Origin: Promethearchaeota archaeon
Lineage (GTDB): Archaea; Asgardarchaeota; Lokiarchaeia; Sigyniarchaeales; SOKP01
Direction of reading: 5' to 3'
Assembly: GCA_016839765.1 (NCBI GenBank)
Contig: JAEOTP010000007.1
Span: 62,001-126,000 of the forward strand
DNA length: 64,000 bases
Shown: positions 26,053 through 33,863 of the stretch, in pieces
Layout: every line of letters starts with the position of its first letter
How positions within the stretch are numbered: position 1 is the first letter of the stretch
The notes under the pieces: model-generated
The model's input: the letters and a program-made list of their open reading frames with translations, nothing else
Databases searched by the model: none
Told to the model about the DNA's origin: nothing
Program-made: the position numbers and the translations under genes

Positions 26053-26673
26053 ATTTTAATAAAACATAGGGGATATGAACCTAAAGTAGATCCTTCAGTA
26101 TATATTGCACCTAATGCTCTTCTTGTAGGTAGAGTTAAGGTTGGTAAAAATTCGCGGATAATGTATGGTTCAGTTCTAGATTCAGAAGGCTCTAAAGTTG
26201 AGATTGGTGAATGTTCAATTATCTGTGAAAATGCCGTTCTTAGAGCGACAGCAGCAGGGAACAAGGAGTATCCTGTATTAATCGGTAATAATGTTTTCAT
26301 CAGTCCTCAAACGACTCTTATTGGTTGTAGAGTTGAGTCTTTTTCTTACATTGCTACAGGGGCAACTATTTTACAAGGTGCAATAGTTCATTCTGGAGCT
26401 GCTGTAGCTGTTGGCGCCTTTGTCCATTCATATACCGTAGTTCCGAATAAATTCTTTATTCCTCCTAATACTATAGCAATTGGAGATCCCATTAAAATAT
26501 ATAGCCCTGACGAAAAAGAAAAATTGGCAGAAGCCATAGCGTCTATAGGCTTTGCTAAAATTGCCTTTAATGCTGATGCAGAATGGGACGATCGTTTTGC
26601 AAGATATAAACAAGCCACAGAAACTAGATCTAAGGAATTTGAAAGTCATTTTAAAGATAAAATACTAATGTAA
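26053..26673 (+). CDS. left-handed beta-helix (gamma-carbonic-anhydrase-like) protein lacking zinc ligands; probable ATT start
   Basis: 206 residues of hexapeptide repeats: IAPNALLVGRVKVG, then IGECSII, VLIGNNVFI and GCRVESFSYIATGATILQGAIV, ending with the PPNTIAIGDPIKIY turn and a C-terminal helix. This is the gamma-carbonic anhydrase-like trimer fold. The histidines that bind zinc in true carbonic anhydrases (in the IGH...HG strands) are replaced (ISPQTTLIG), so catalysis is unlikely. The first ATG in frame (26161) would cut off a well-conserved first coil. Upstream the frame reads LIKHRGYEPKVDPSVYIAP back to a stop. It has no ATG/GTG/TTG, but an ATT exactly 5 nt after AGGTGAT matches the usual family N-terminus. 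Confidence 0.85.
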   Translation: MLIKHRGYEPKVDPSVYIAPNALLVGRVKVGKNSRIMYGSVLDSEGSKVEIGECSIICENAVLRATAAGNKEYPVLIGNNVFISPQTTLIGCRVESFSYIATGATILQGAIVHSGAAVAVGAFVHSYTVVPNKFFIPPNTIAIGDPIKIYSPDEKEKLAEAIASIGFAKIAFNADAEWDDRFARYKQATETRSKEFESHFKDKILM

Positions 26674-26720
26674 TTAAATTGATTAAATAATTTTCCAAAA
26701 ACACGTTAAATTGAAGCAAA

Positions 26721-27311
26721 ATGTTTCATAACATACCTGAAGTTATAAAAAAAAGAATGAAATATTTAGAGAAAATTGATTCTAAAGATAGGCTCGATGG
26801 AACGCCCCGAATGAAAAGACTTCGTCAAATACCTCCTGATACAGGAAAGTTTCTATCAATTATGGCTGCTAGTGCTCCAAAGGGAAATTTTTTAGAAATT
26901 GGTACTAGCGCAGGTTACTCTACCCTCTGGATTGCATTAGCTTGTCAATATAGAAGAATCAAAATGAAAACTTTTGAAGTGTTAAAAGAAAAAGTTCAAA
27001 TGGCTAAAGAAACATTCAAAGTTACCAACATGAACAATTTCATTGACCTAGTTGAAGGTGATGCTCGTAATTATTTAAAGGGTATTAAAAATATTGCTTT
27101 TTGCTTTTTAGACGCTGAAAAAGAAGTTTACGAAGAATGCTATGATTTAATAATTCCAAATATGGTTAAAGGAGGACTCCTTATTGCGGATAATGCTATC
27201 AATCATTATGAAACTCTAAAACCAATGATCGATAAAGCTTTAGCCGATAATCGGGTAGACGCGATGGTTGTTCCAATTGGAAAAGGAGAATTACTATGCA
27301 GAAGAATTTAA
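26721..27311 (+). CDS. class I SAM-dependent O-methyltransferase
   Basis: 196 residues of the caffeoyl-CoA/catechol O-methyltransferase type. The family opening [16 protein letters not shown] leads into the SAM-binding motif [17 protein letters not shown], then [19 protein letters not shown], the metal-binding [26 protein letters not shown] block (landmarks only) and a C-terminal strand. Members transfer methyl groups to small-molecule hydroxyls using a divalent metal; the substrate is unknown. Cytoplasmic, normal length. It lies 47 nt downstream of the beta-helix gene on the same strand, possibly co-transcribed. Confidence 0.9.
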   Translation: MFHNIPEVIKKRMKYLEKIDSKDRLDGTPRMKRLRQIPPDTGKFLSIMAASAPKGNFLEIGTSAGYSTLWIALACQYRRIKMKTFEVLKEKVQMAKETFKVTNMNNFIDLVEGDARNYLKGIKNIAFCFLDAEKEVYEECYDLIIPNMVKGGLLIADNAINHYETLKPMIDKALADNRVDAMVVPIGKGELLCRRI

Positions 27312-27404
27312 TAAGATTTAGTACTCGTTACTTTTTTAATTATATACCTTTCAAATATTAGTAAGATTCATACCCAAAGATGAGATTAAAAAATGAATTA
27401 AATT

Positions 27405-27550
27405 GGTACATTACATATATATCCTCCGGTTAAATGTACCACTAACTCCGTTCTGCTGAAGTGTAGCAATAGTATTTAATCGCTCTGGATTAGGAGGACT
27501 TCGCCTTGAATCACCTACCCTTGTTACAAGTAAGGGTGCTGAAGTGCTCC
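27405..27550. ncRNA. candidate structured RNA element in a GC-richer intergenic stretch
   Basis: This gap between an O-methyltransferase and an alpha/beta hydrolase is visibly richer in G+C than the surrounding intergenic DNA. It contains a perfect 8-bp inverted repeat (GGTACATT, 20-nt loop, AATGTACC), a 6-bp hairpin (ACCCTT, 9-nt loop, AAGGGT), a TCCTCC/GGAGGA pairing that competes with the first hairpin, and a 10-nt direct repeat TGCTGAAGTG at 27454 and 27537. The strand is unresolved. The minus strand also shows an open frame of about 50 codons without a start, so a decayed gene end is the alternative. It is not a recognised RNA family. Confidence 0.4.
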
Positions 27551-27673
27551 CAAAAACCCTATTTGAAGTCGATTATGTATAGATTTGATAACAATATCGT
27601 TAAAGTAATCAAATTTTAATAAAAATATTTCTTTTATTATGGAAATATCTAAATCGCAGAAAGAAACACTTTT

Positions 27674-28555
27674 TTAATTTAATAGATCTAAAAATCTGTT
27701 TAAAATAGCATGATATTCATCTCTTTTGAGTAAAGTGCCCATATGCCCTACATTCTCAAATATTATTTCTTCCACATTGGGATATTGACTTTTTAAATCC
27801 TCATGATAAGGAAATCCATGATCATCATTTGCTGTATAAATAAGAACTTTACCATCCCATCCGTAATAATCTTCTATATTGTATTTTTCACCATTGAATT
27901 CACCTGTGAGAGTTGATTGGCATAGTATGACACTTTTCTCTATTTTACTAAACCTTTCTTTTGCAAATGCCATTGCAAAATTAAACTCCTCCCGAATTTC
28001 AGTAATCATTTCTTTGTTTTCATTGGCTAATTTCAAAAGTTTTTTTGATATCAACTTCCTTAATAGAAAAGCCGGTATGAATTTAAACACCTTTTTCATT
28101 TTTTTAAAATCGTTTACCCATTCATATCTTGGAGGATAACTATTGATAAGAATAAGCGCCTCTATATTTTTATAATTTCTATGGAAATACGGTTGAGCCA
28201 TAAAACTTCCAAAACTCTGACCTATTAATATATATTTTTCCACATTTTCTATTTTTAGAATTTCATTTACGCCTTCACTAAATTCATCCAAACTTTCAAA
28301 ATTAGTAATTGATGGGGCAATAACCCTATAGTTTTTTTCAAAAAATCGTATAGCTTGAAAATTACCCTCGGCATTCCCAAGTGCTCCATGAAAGGCAAGA
28401 ACTGTTTTTTCACCAGTTCCACAACTTATATATTCTAGTTCCTTATTTCTGAACATTATAGTTTTTATGGGATGATTTTTTCTATAATCCACAAGGCGTT
28501 GATAAAGTTCCGGGGTTACATCCTTATAAAATTTGAAATTCCTTTGGTTTTTCAT
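27674..28555 (-). CDS. alpha/beta-hydrolase fold protein
   Basis: 293 residues. The hydrolase fold shows the oxyanion segment AFHGALGNAEGN, the nucleophile elbow LIGQSFGSFMAQ (Ser in GQSFG), a late acid in TANDDHGFPY and the catalytic His in NVGHMGTLL. It probably acts on an ester, thioester or lipid; no subfamily can be named. I chose the ATG at 28555 because AAGGTGG lies 5 nt upstream, rather than the GTG five codons earlier. It is divergent from another alpha/beta hydrolase downstream of it in the window, but the two are not close in sequence. Confidence 0.87.
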   Translation of the reverse strand: MKNQRNFKFYKDVTPELYQRLVDYRKNHPIKTIMFRNKELEYISCGTGEKTVLAFHGALGNAEGNFQAIRFFEKNYRVIAPSITNFESLDEFSEGVNEILKIENVEKYILIGQSFGSFMAQPYFHRNYKNIEALILINSYPPRYEWVNDFKKMKKVFKFIPAFLLRKLISKKLLKLANENKEMITEIREEFNFAMAFAKERFSKIEKSVILCQSTLTGEFNGEKYNIEDYYGWDGKVLIYTANDDHGFPYHEDLKSQYPNVEEIIFENVGHMGTLLKRDEYHAILNRFLDLLN

Positions 28556-28821
28556 CTCTACCACCTTCACTTTTTATCTTACCTAAAATTTTTTCTAGCT
28601 ATTTAGGCATAACTAATTTTGAAATATAAATATTTTCATTTTTTTATGGAATTTGAATAATTTATTCAAATTTTGCGCCAAATACTGCAATTTTCATAAA
28701 TACAATTTTAATAAGATATTTTAAATACTTTTTTTTATAGATGAAAAATTTATGTTTTTTAATTAGTTATTACATATCATATACTTAATTTGATTAATAA
28801 TAGAAATAAGTTTCGTGTATA

Positions 28822-29706
28822 ATGCCAAAAGTGAAGATAAATAATATAGAGATTGAATATGAAACAATTGGGGATCCTACTTCAAAACCACTATTATTGA
28901 TAGCGGGATTGGGAAGTCAGTTGCTTGCTTGGTCGGATGAAATTTGCGAAAATCTTGCAGATAGAGGCTTTTTTGTCATTAGATTCGACAACCGAGATAT
29001 AGGTTTATCAACAAAATTTGAGGATGCGGGCTTACCGAACTTTATGGAGATTAATACAGCCTATACTCGCGGAGAATTGCCTAAAGTACCTTATAATTTA
29101 GAGGACATGGCCGATGATGCTATTGGTGTCTTGGATGCTTTGAATATAGATAAGGCACACATCTGCGGTGCTTCCATGGGCGGAATGATCGCACAGGTTA
29201 TAGCATATAAACATCCCTCACGGGTGCGATCTCTCACGATAATTATGAGCACGACTGGAAATCCTACTTTACCACAAGCGAAGCCAGAAATCATGGCACA
29301 ATTCTTTGCTCCCGTTCCTTCAGAACGCGAGACATATATTGAAGAAATGGTCAAGCGAGATAGTCTCATTCAAGGCACCTTTGCTTATGATGAGGATCAA
29401 GGGAGGGATTACAGAACAAAAGAGTATGATCGCAGTTATTATCCCGAAGGGATAGCACGCCAATTAGCAGCTATGGCTGTTCCCGGTAATATTAAACCTA
29501 AAATTTCTGCAATACAAGCGCCTACTCTAGTCATTCATGGGAGGGAAGATCCATTTAACTCTATTGAAGCAGGAAAAGAGATCGCATCAACAATACCTGG
29601 AGCAGAATTATTGATTTTGGATGGAATGGGGCATAGTTTTCCTCGTGAAATCATGCCACGTATTATAAACGCATTAGTTATGAATAGCAACAAGAATTGC
29701 AATTAA
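28822..29706 (+). CDS. alpha/beta hydrolase, bacterial-type, likely acquired
   Basis: 294 residues of the epoxide-hydrolase/lipase-like branch: LLLIAGLGSQLLAWSDE oxyanion loop, FDNRDIGLST, nucleophile elbow CGASMGGMIAQ (Ser of GASMG), acid in VIHGREDPF, His in GMGHSFPRE. The sequence resembles bacterial 3-oxoadipate enol-lactonase-like/aclacinomycin methylesterase-type enzymes more than the other hydrolases in the window. Its base composition is noticeably higher in G+C than neighbours (many GCG, CGC and ATC codons), suggesting transfer from bacteria. Substrate unknown. No clear ribosome site; single gene. Confidence 0.87.
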   Translation: MPKVKINNIEIEYETIGDPTSKPLLLIAGLGSQLLAWSDEICENLADRGFFVIRFDNRDIGLSTKFEDAGLPNFMEINTAYTRGELPKVPYNLEDMADDAIGVLDALNIDKAHICGASMGGMIAQVIAYKHPSRVRSLTIIMSTTGNPTLPQAKPEIMAQFFAPVPSERETYIEEMVKRDSLIQGTFAYDEDQGRDYRTKEYDRSYYPEGIARQLAAMAVPGNIKPKISAIQAPTLVIHGREDPFNSIEAGKEIASTIPGAELLILDGMGHSFPREIMPRIINALVMNSNKNCN

Positions 29707-29788
29707 ATAATTCTAATTTTTCATATAATTTTTTTACTTTCATACATACCATGGTACTGCTAGAAAATATATAGTATAACTGAGATTC

Positions 29789-30220
29789 ATGTTCAAAAAC
29801 GAGATTAGAAAGGAAATTGAAGAAATAGTAAATAGAGAGACTAGAGCTTGGGATAATCAAGATGTTGATCTTTTAATGACCATCTTTCATCCTGATATGG
29901 TTTGGCCTTGGCCAAAAACACCAAAAACTCATGATCCAATAGATTGGGTTCTAGAATGGGGTAGATATGATTATACCCGTTGGAGAAATGGCTGGCTAGA
30001 ACTCTTCAATACAAATAAATTAGAACATAATTATAGAGAAATTAAAAAAATTGAAATTTCTAAAGAAGGTGATGGTGCATTTGCCGTGGTTGATATTGAT
30101 ACGCTATGGGTTGACAAGGATGGCAATAGAAATCATTGGAAAGGAAGAGTTTGTAAAGTATATACAAAGATTGGAAATGAATGGAAAATGATCATGCATA
30201 CTGGAGTACTTAAATATTAG
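29789..30220 (+). CDS. SnoaL/NTF2-like (DUF4440-type) protein
   Basis: 143 residues forming one NTF2-like cone-shaped fold. An N-terminal helix includes NRETRAWDNQDVDLLMTIFHPDMVW, the typical opening of SnoaL-like/DUF4440 proteins, followed by curved beta strands (FAVVDIDTLWVDKDGNRNHWKGRVCKVYTK as landmark) and an end strand WKMIMHTGVL. Members are small-molecule isomerases, hydrolases or ligand binders; no catalytic dyad can be assigned with confidence. The unusual PWPKTPKTHDP loop is Trp/Pro-rich. A TATA-like AAATATATAGTATAA lies just upstream of the ATG. Confidence 0.75.
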   Translation: MFKNEIRKEIEEIVNRETRAWDNQDVDLLMTIFHPDMVWPWPKTPKTHDPIDWVLEWGRYDYTRWRNGWLELFNTNKLEHNYREIKKIEISKEGDGAFAVVDIDTLWVDKDGNRNHWKGRVCKVYTKIGNEWKMIMHTGVLKY

Positions 30221-30272
30221 TTATAGAAAATGCAATATTACCTGAATTTAAGAATAGATATAGATAAGGAGA

Positions 30273-31118
30273 CTATTCTAAATCTTCCAAAAGAGGTTGG
30301 TCCTCAATAAATTCACAACTTAGACCTAGTCGTTGAAAGTATTTACATAAGGCGATACAGGCGAATTTCTCTGTTGAGTAATGAGTACCTCCAATTAAAT
30401 TTATTCCTTTTTCTTTCTCAAACTCATGCACGTTTTTGCTGTATTCATTTAGTGCCGTTATGCCAGTTACATATGTATTAATTCCTAGATCTACGATTTC
30501 TTGAATGATATCAATTTCATTACCACCCCCCGCTATTACTGCTACATTATGATCCTCAATCTCATTGGAACCATATTTCCATAACTTTATTTTATGTCCA
30601 ACAACATTGCTGAATTTATGAGCTAATTCTTCAGGTGTTTTTAAATCTATTTTTCCATAAATTCCAACCTTTACACCAAAATATTCATAAAACTCTCTTT
30701 CGGGAACAATCTCTAGCGCTTTAGCTAAGGACGTAGTCGTCGAATATTCCCCATTCTTGTCTAATGGAACATGGATCGTATATATTGAAATATTTTGTTG
30801 TTTTAACTTTGGGAGCAATTTTGGATTAATATCTAAAAAGACCTGTGGACTCCTTATATCCCAAACCATCGGGTGGTGAGTTATTAAAAGAACTCCTTCT
30901 TTACGAAGTTTTAATATTTTATTTAGAATATGATCGCTAGGAAAAACTGCGGTATAAACAGAATTGATTTCTTGAGAATGATCTAGCAGGGTTCCCATAT
31001 AACGTTGCTTAAAATTCTCACTAATATATTCGTTGAAATCCATTCTGGACCAATCATCCCTACATTGATCAAGCTCAAAATCTTCATCGAGTTTTTTATA
31101 TAGTGTTTTTGCGTCCAT
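30273..31118 (-). CDS. Nif3-like dinuclear metal center protein
   Basis: 281 residues of the Nif3/DUF34 (GTP cyclohydrolase I type 2 homologue) family. It has the metal-ligand block LLITHHPMVWDI near residue 95, the second ligand region IYTIHVPLDKNG, and the C-terminal AVIAGGGNEIDIIQEIVDLGINTYVTGI with NLIGGTHYSTEKFA supplying the last His/Glu ligands. The family binds two metal ions in a toroidal hexamer; its physiological reaction remains unsettled. Cytoplasmic. ATG start, with a short overlap-free gap to the next gene on the other strand. Confident as to family, not as to function. Confidence 0.85.
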   Translation of the reverse strand: MDAKTLYKKLDEDFELDQCRDDWSRMDFNEYISENFKQRYMGTLLDHSQEINSVYTAVFPSDHILNKILKLRKEGVLLITHHPMVWDIRSPQVFLDINPKLLPKLKQQNISIYTIHVPLDKNGEYSTTTSLAKALEIVPEREFYEYFGVKVGIYGKIDLKTPEELAHKFSNVVGHKIKLWKYGSNEIEDHNVAVIAGGGNEIDIIQEIVDLGINTYVTGITALNEYSKNVHEFEKEKGINLIGGTHYSTEKFACIALCKYFQRLGLSCEFIEDQPLLEDLE

Positions 31119-31293
31119 TAGCTTTTCCTATTATTCGGTTCATTATAAATTTTAACCTTTTTCTACGAGTTAATCTTCTTATCATTGGTGTTATTTTTAA
31201 AATTGGACTATTGAAGTTTCAAGTAGGATTATATTTTCCTAATCATATATCTAAAATATATTTTAATTTTAATTACGACTTGAGGTTATAGTG

Positions 31294-31755
31294 ATGAAAA
31301 AGATTTGGATAATTCATAACTCTACATATGGAAACTCTGAACGTATTTCAAAACAAATTGCTGAAGGTTTAAAAGATGGTTATGAAGTAAGTGTAGATAG
31401 TATTAAAAATGTTAGCCCTGCAGATATTGCTAAGGATGAGCCTTATGGGTTGATTATCGCGGTTCGAATCGTCGCTTTTAGGTCAGATAAAGAGATCCTA
31501 AAGTTTATCAAAAGTTTAGATGAAGTTATAACTAAACCGATTTCGAAAATTGCTTATTTTTCCACCCATGCATTAGGTTGGAAAAAGTTTTTTATAAAAG
31601 GAATGAAAAAGACGATTGAAAAAATTGGATGTGTTGAGGAGGTCTGTCCAGAATATCTTGAAGTAAAAATGCAAGGGGCTGAAGGACCAGCTGTAGAAGG
31701 CTCCGATGCAAAAATTGGAGAATTTATTTCTACATTAAAAGAATTTATGAAATAA
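31294..31755 (+). CDS. flavodoxin-like protein
   Basis: 153 residues with a flavodoxin fold: the FMN phosphate loop IIHNSTYGNSERISKQIAEG at the N-terminus (the S/T-x-T-x-x-N/T pattern), strand GLIIAVRIVAF, then KIAYFSTHALGWKKFF and a C-terminal helix. It probably carries electrons as FMN or acts as a flavodoxin-like oxidoreductase, as in strict anaerobes. The typical aromatic FMN-stacking residue in the second loop is uncertain. Start taken as ATG preceded by GAGGT; a GTG one codon upstream is possible. Confidence 0.85.
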   Translation: MKKIWIIHNSTYGNSERISKQIAEGLKDGYEVSVDSIKNVSPADIAKDEPYGLIIAVRIVAFRSDKEILKFIKSLDEVITKPISKIAYFSTHALGWKKFFIKGMKKTIEKIGCVEEVCPEYLEVKMQGAEGPAVEGSDAKIGEFISTLKEFMK

Positions 31756-31886
31756 AATAATTAAATATAATTCTTATTATTCTCTTTCTTATTCTAATTT
31801 ATTTAGATTTATTTCAAACGAATTTACTGAAAAAAATAGTTTTTTTTAATAATCAATTTATAAAATTATAGCACGGTATTCTTGTT

Positions 31887-32831
31887 ATGGATTTATTCAC
31901 TCATTTAGTATTTGGAGCATTAATGTACATACTCTTTTTAAAGGAGGTAACTTTTGATTATATCTTTCTAGCAATCTTTTTCTCAGTTTTACCCGATTTA
32001 GATATATTTATTACGCCTTTGAAAAGAATGTTTAAATCAAAATATCTTGACCATCGTGGAGGTTCCCATTCATATGTTATTGGTATATTAATATCCGTTA
32101 TTGGAGGGATTATATATTCTGCACTAACGCACCGATCATTTCTAATATCTTGGATTATAGGTATGGTCTTTTATGGTCTGCATGTATCTATGGACCTTCT
32201 TACTACTACGAAAATTCCTTATTTATATCCACTTTCTAAAAAAGAGTATAGTTTTTATGCCGAAAAGGCAGGGAGTTTATTCACAATGGTGAATTCAGTA
32301 ATTTTCCTTATTTTACTAGGTGTATTATATCACAATTCTGCAGATATACTTCTTTTCAGGTTACTCATTAACTTATATACTTCGTTTTTTATTATCTACT
32401 ACTTGTATCGAATTATCTCTAAAGTCTGGTTATCTTCAAAGCTTAAAAGTAATCAGAAATACCTTCCTGGAATTTTGCCTTTTTATTATACAATTTATAA
32501 TAATGAAATTGTTGAAAATGAAATCTCATTAAGCCTAGAAAGGAAATTTCATTTCTCAAAAACCAAGAAGATAGGTAACATTAATACTGTCTTAAATACT
32601 GAAGAAATGGTTCTTTTCAAAAAGGGGATGGAGTTATGTAAGACAAATTATTATTATGCAAAATGGACCGTGTTTCCAATCTTTATTAGAAATGAGGGGA
32701 TTTTTTCAATCAAATTTTTCTTTTTAGAAACGATGATGCGTAATAGAACTATGTATATACAGTTTGATTTTGGTATGCTTACTCAACAAGTAATTGGTTT
32801 TAATAGAGGTTCTGGACGTATCCAACCCTAG
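31887..32831 (+). CDS. membrane-bound metal-dependent hydrolase (YdjM/DUF457-like)
   Basis: 314 residues. The N-terminal 180 carry several membrane helices and the metal-binding signatures of the LexA-binding/YdjM family: DLFTHLVFGALMY (HxxxG), LPDLD, and DHRGGSHSYVIG (HRGxSHS), with a further HVSMDLLTTTKIPYLYP. The C-terminal 130 residues are a soluble cytoplasmic extension (NTEEMVLFKKGMELCKTN) not usual in the short bacterial forms. Members are thought to be phospholipid-related hydrolases at the membrane. No operon partner. Confidence 0.82.
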   Translation: MDLFTHLVFGALMYILFLKEVTFDYIFLAIFFSVLPDLDIFITPLKRMFKSKYLDHRGGSHSYVIGILISVIGGIIYSALTHRSFLISWIIGMVFYGLHVSMDLLTTTKIPYLYPLSKKEYSFYAEKAGSLFTMVNSVIFLILLGVLYHNSADILLFRLLINLYTSFFIIYYLYRIISKVWLSSKLKSNQKYLPGILPFYYTIYNNEIVENEISLSLERKFHFSKTKKIGNINTVLNTEEMVLFKKGMELCKTNYYYAKWTVFPIFIRNEGIFSIKFFFLETMMRNRTMYIQFDFGMLTQQVIGFNRGSGRIQP

Positions 32832-32890
32832 TGTTTTATTTTGAAAAAATTTACCCAATCTTCTACCAATTGCAATTGAATTATAATATT

Positions 32891-33298
32891 TTAATACTTA
32901 ATTATTTTAATATCTTCGATCTTTTCAAAATGTTTTACGTTTTTAGTGATGATTTTATTAATTCCATTACTGAGCATGATTCCTATAATTAAAACATCAT
33001 TATCATCAATTATTTGTCCCTTTGATTCTAATAAATCATAGATTTCTGCTGCTTTCTCTGCTTCTTTAAAACCTAATGGAAATACCTCCATTCCGCTTAT
33101 AAATTCCATCCAGCTTTTATATAACTCTTTATATCGTTGTTCTGAAATTCTTCTTCTAGTTCTTTCTAGACCAATACCAACTTCATAGATTGTTATGGAA
33201 GTTATATGAATTAAGTTTTCTTGCTCAAATAAAACTTTTTTAAGTTGTTTATTACCTTTTAGATAATCAATACATGTAGAAGTATCAAGAATTATCAC
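32891..33298 (-). CDS. vapC: VapC-type PIN-domain toxin
   Basis: 135 residues of the PIN nuclease fold. Acidic metal ligands are visible in ILDTSTCIDYLKG (D5, D11), ITIYEVGIGLERTR (Glu) and IIDDNDVLIIGIM (D of DNDVLI), with the C-terminal ITKNVKHFEKI. VapC toxins cleave specific RNAs, often tRNA or rRNA. The start codon overlaps the end of the antitoxin gene by 4 nt, as usual in type II toxin-antitoxin operons. All expected acidic residues are present, so it should be active unless neutralised by its partner. Confidence 0.92.
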   Translation of the reverse strand: MIILDTSTCIDYLKGNKQLKKVLFEQENLIHITSITIYEVGIGLERTRRRISEQRYKELYKSWMEFISGMEVFPLGFKEAEKAAEIYDLLESKGQIIDDNDVLIIGIMLSNGINKIITKNVKHFEKIEDIKIIKY

Positions 33299-33534
33299 TT
33301 GAATTCACCGATATCTGATTTTTTCCATTTACGTCCAGAGCGGTTTAGTATATCTCCCCATATTTCTTTTAATTCTTGTTCATTTAATTTCCATGCTCCA
33401 AATGATTTTTCAAAGTTAACTTTTTGGACTTTTAATAATCTTAAGAATAATTCAGAGAAGCTTTCATTATCTCGTTTAACTTTCATTAATTTATTGTAAA
33501 CGTCCTCTGTAATACTAATATTTTTTGAAGTCAT
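33295..33534 (-). CDS. vapB: VapB-type antitoxin (DUF217/UPF0330-like)
   Basis: 79 residues. The N-terminus TSKNISITEDVYNKLMKVK matches the ribbon-helix-helix/AbrB-like archaeal VapB family, with the DNA-binding strand and helix up front and a C-terminal toxin-wrapping part rich in Trp/Lys (SFGAWKLNEQ, GRKWKKSDI). It neutralises the VapC encoded directly downstream (4-nt overlap) and represses the operon. I start it at the ATG of MTSKN rather than six codons upstream, because the upstream bases are the operator palindrome. Confidence 0.88.
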   Translation of the reverse strand: MTSKNISITEDVYNKLMKVKRDNESFSELFLRLLKVQKVNFEKSFGAWKLNEQELKEIWGDILNRSGRKWKKSDIGEFK

Positions 33535-33552
33535 ATGTATACACATATACAT
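33535..33552. promoter_or_regulatory. palindromic operator of the VapBC operon
   Basis: Immediately upstream of the antitoxin ATG lies a perfect 7-bp inverted repeat, ATGTATA-CACA-TATACAT, an 18-bp dyad. It is followed by a second partial dyad containing CATACGCGTATA. Autorepression by the VapB or VapBC complex at such sites is well established for this family. Its position next to the start codon and probable TATA element (TTTTATAC on the coding strand) suggests steric block of transcription. Confidence 0.6.
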
Positions 33553-33621
33553 ACGCGTATAAAATTTTTTCTATTCGTTTCTTAGTTTTTAATAACAATA
33601 AAAACCAAAAATTTCAGGCAT

Positions 33622-33771
33622 ATTAGGAGGATTTTTTCTGCAGGCTTACTTGGTAAAAAGAGTAATAACAGATTCTATGAACGCGGTGGAGTATAACTGC
33701 TATAGATGACATTATCTCGAAAGCTTTAATTAAAGAAATTAAAAAGTTTCCAGAAATCGATAATTTTCGGA
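33622..33771 (+). pseudogene. decayed fragment duplicated from the nreA gene
   Basis: This 150-bp stretch matches 38001-38151 inside the NreA-type gene: both begin ATTAGGAGGATTTTTTCTGCAGG and end in AAATCGATAATTTTCGGA, with scattered substitutions and small indels between. The right half (GACATTATCTCGAAAGCTT and onward) is nearly identical. The copy has no start, is out of frame in places, and stops matching abruptly on both sides. It is therefore a partial duplication or the remnant of a second copy, lying next to the VapBC operon. Confidence 0.85.
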
Positions 33772-33863
33772 CATGAATTGCATGATTATCCGCATACTCT
33801 GATGCTTAAATTCTCTTTCTTCATTCTTTTTTTACTTTCTCATCCCAAATAAATATTGGATTA

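Noticed and set aside
26053-26673. Functional carbonic anhydrase
   Set aside because: The zinc-binding histidines of the family are replaced, so only the fold assignment is kept.
28556-28570. GTG start of the alpha/beta hydrolase, five codons upstream
   Set aside because: The AAGGTGG motif that would be the ribosome site sits 5 nt before the ATG and overlaps the GTG.
31103-31291. Short open frame upstream of the flavodoxin gene
   Set aside because: Phe/Ile/Leu-rich with no start signal or family; overlaps the promoter region and looks like chance.
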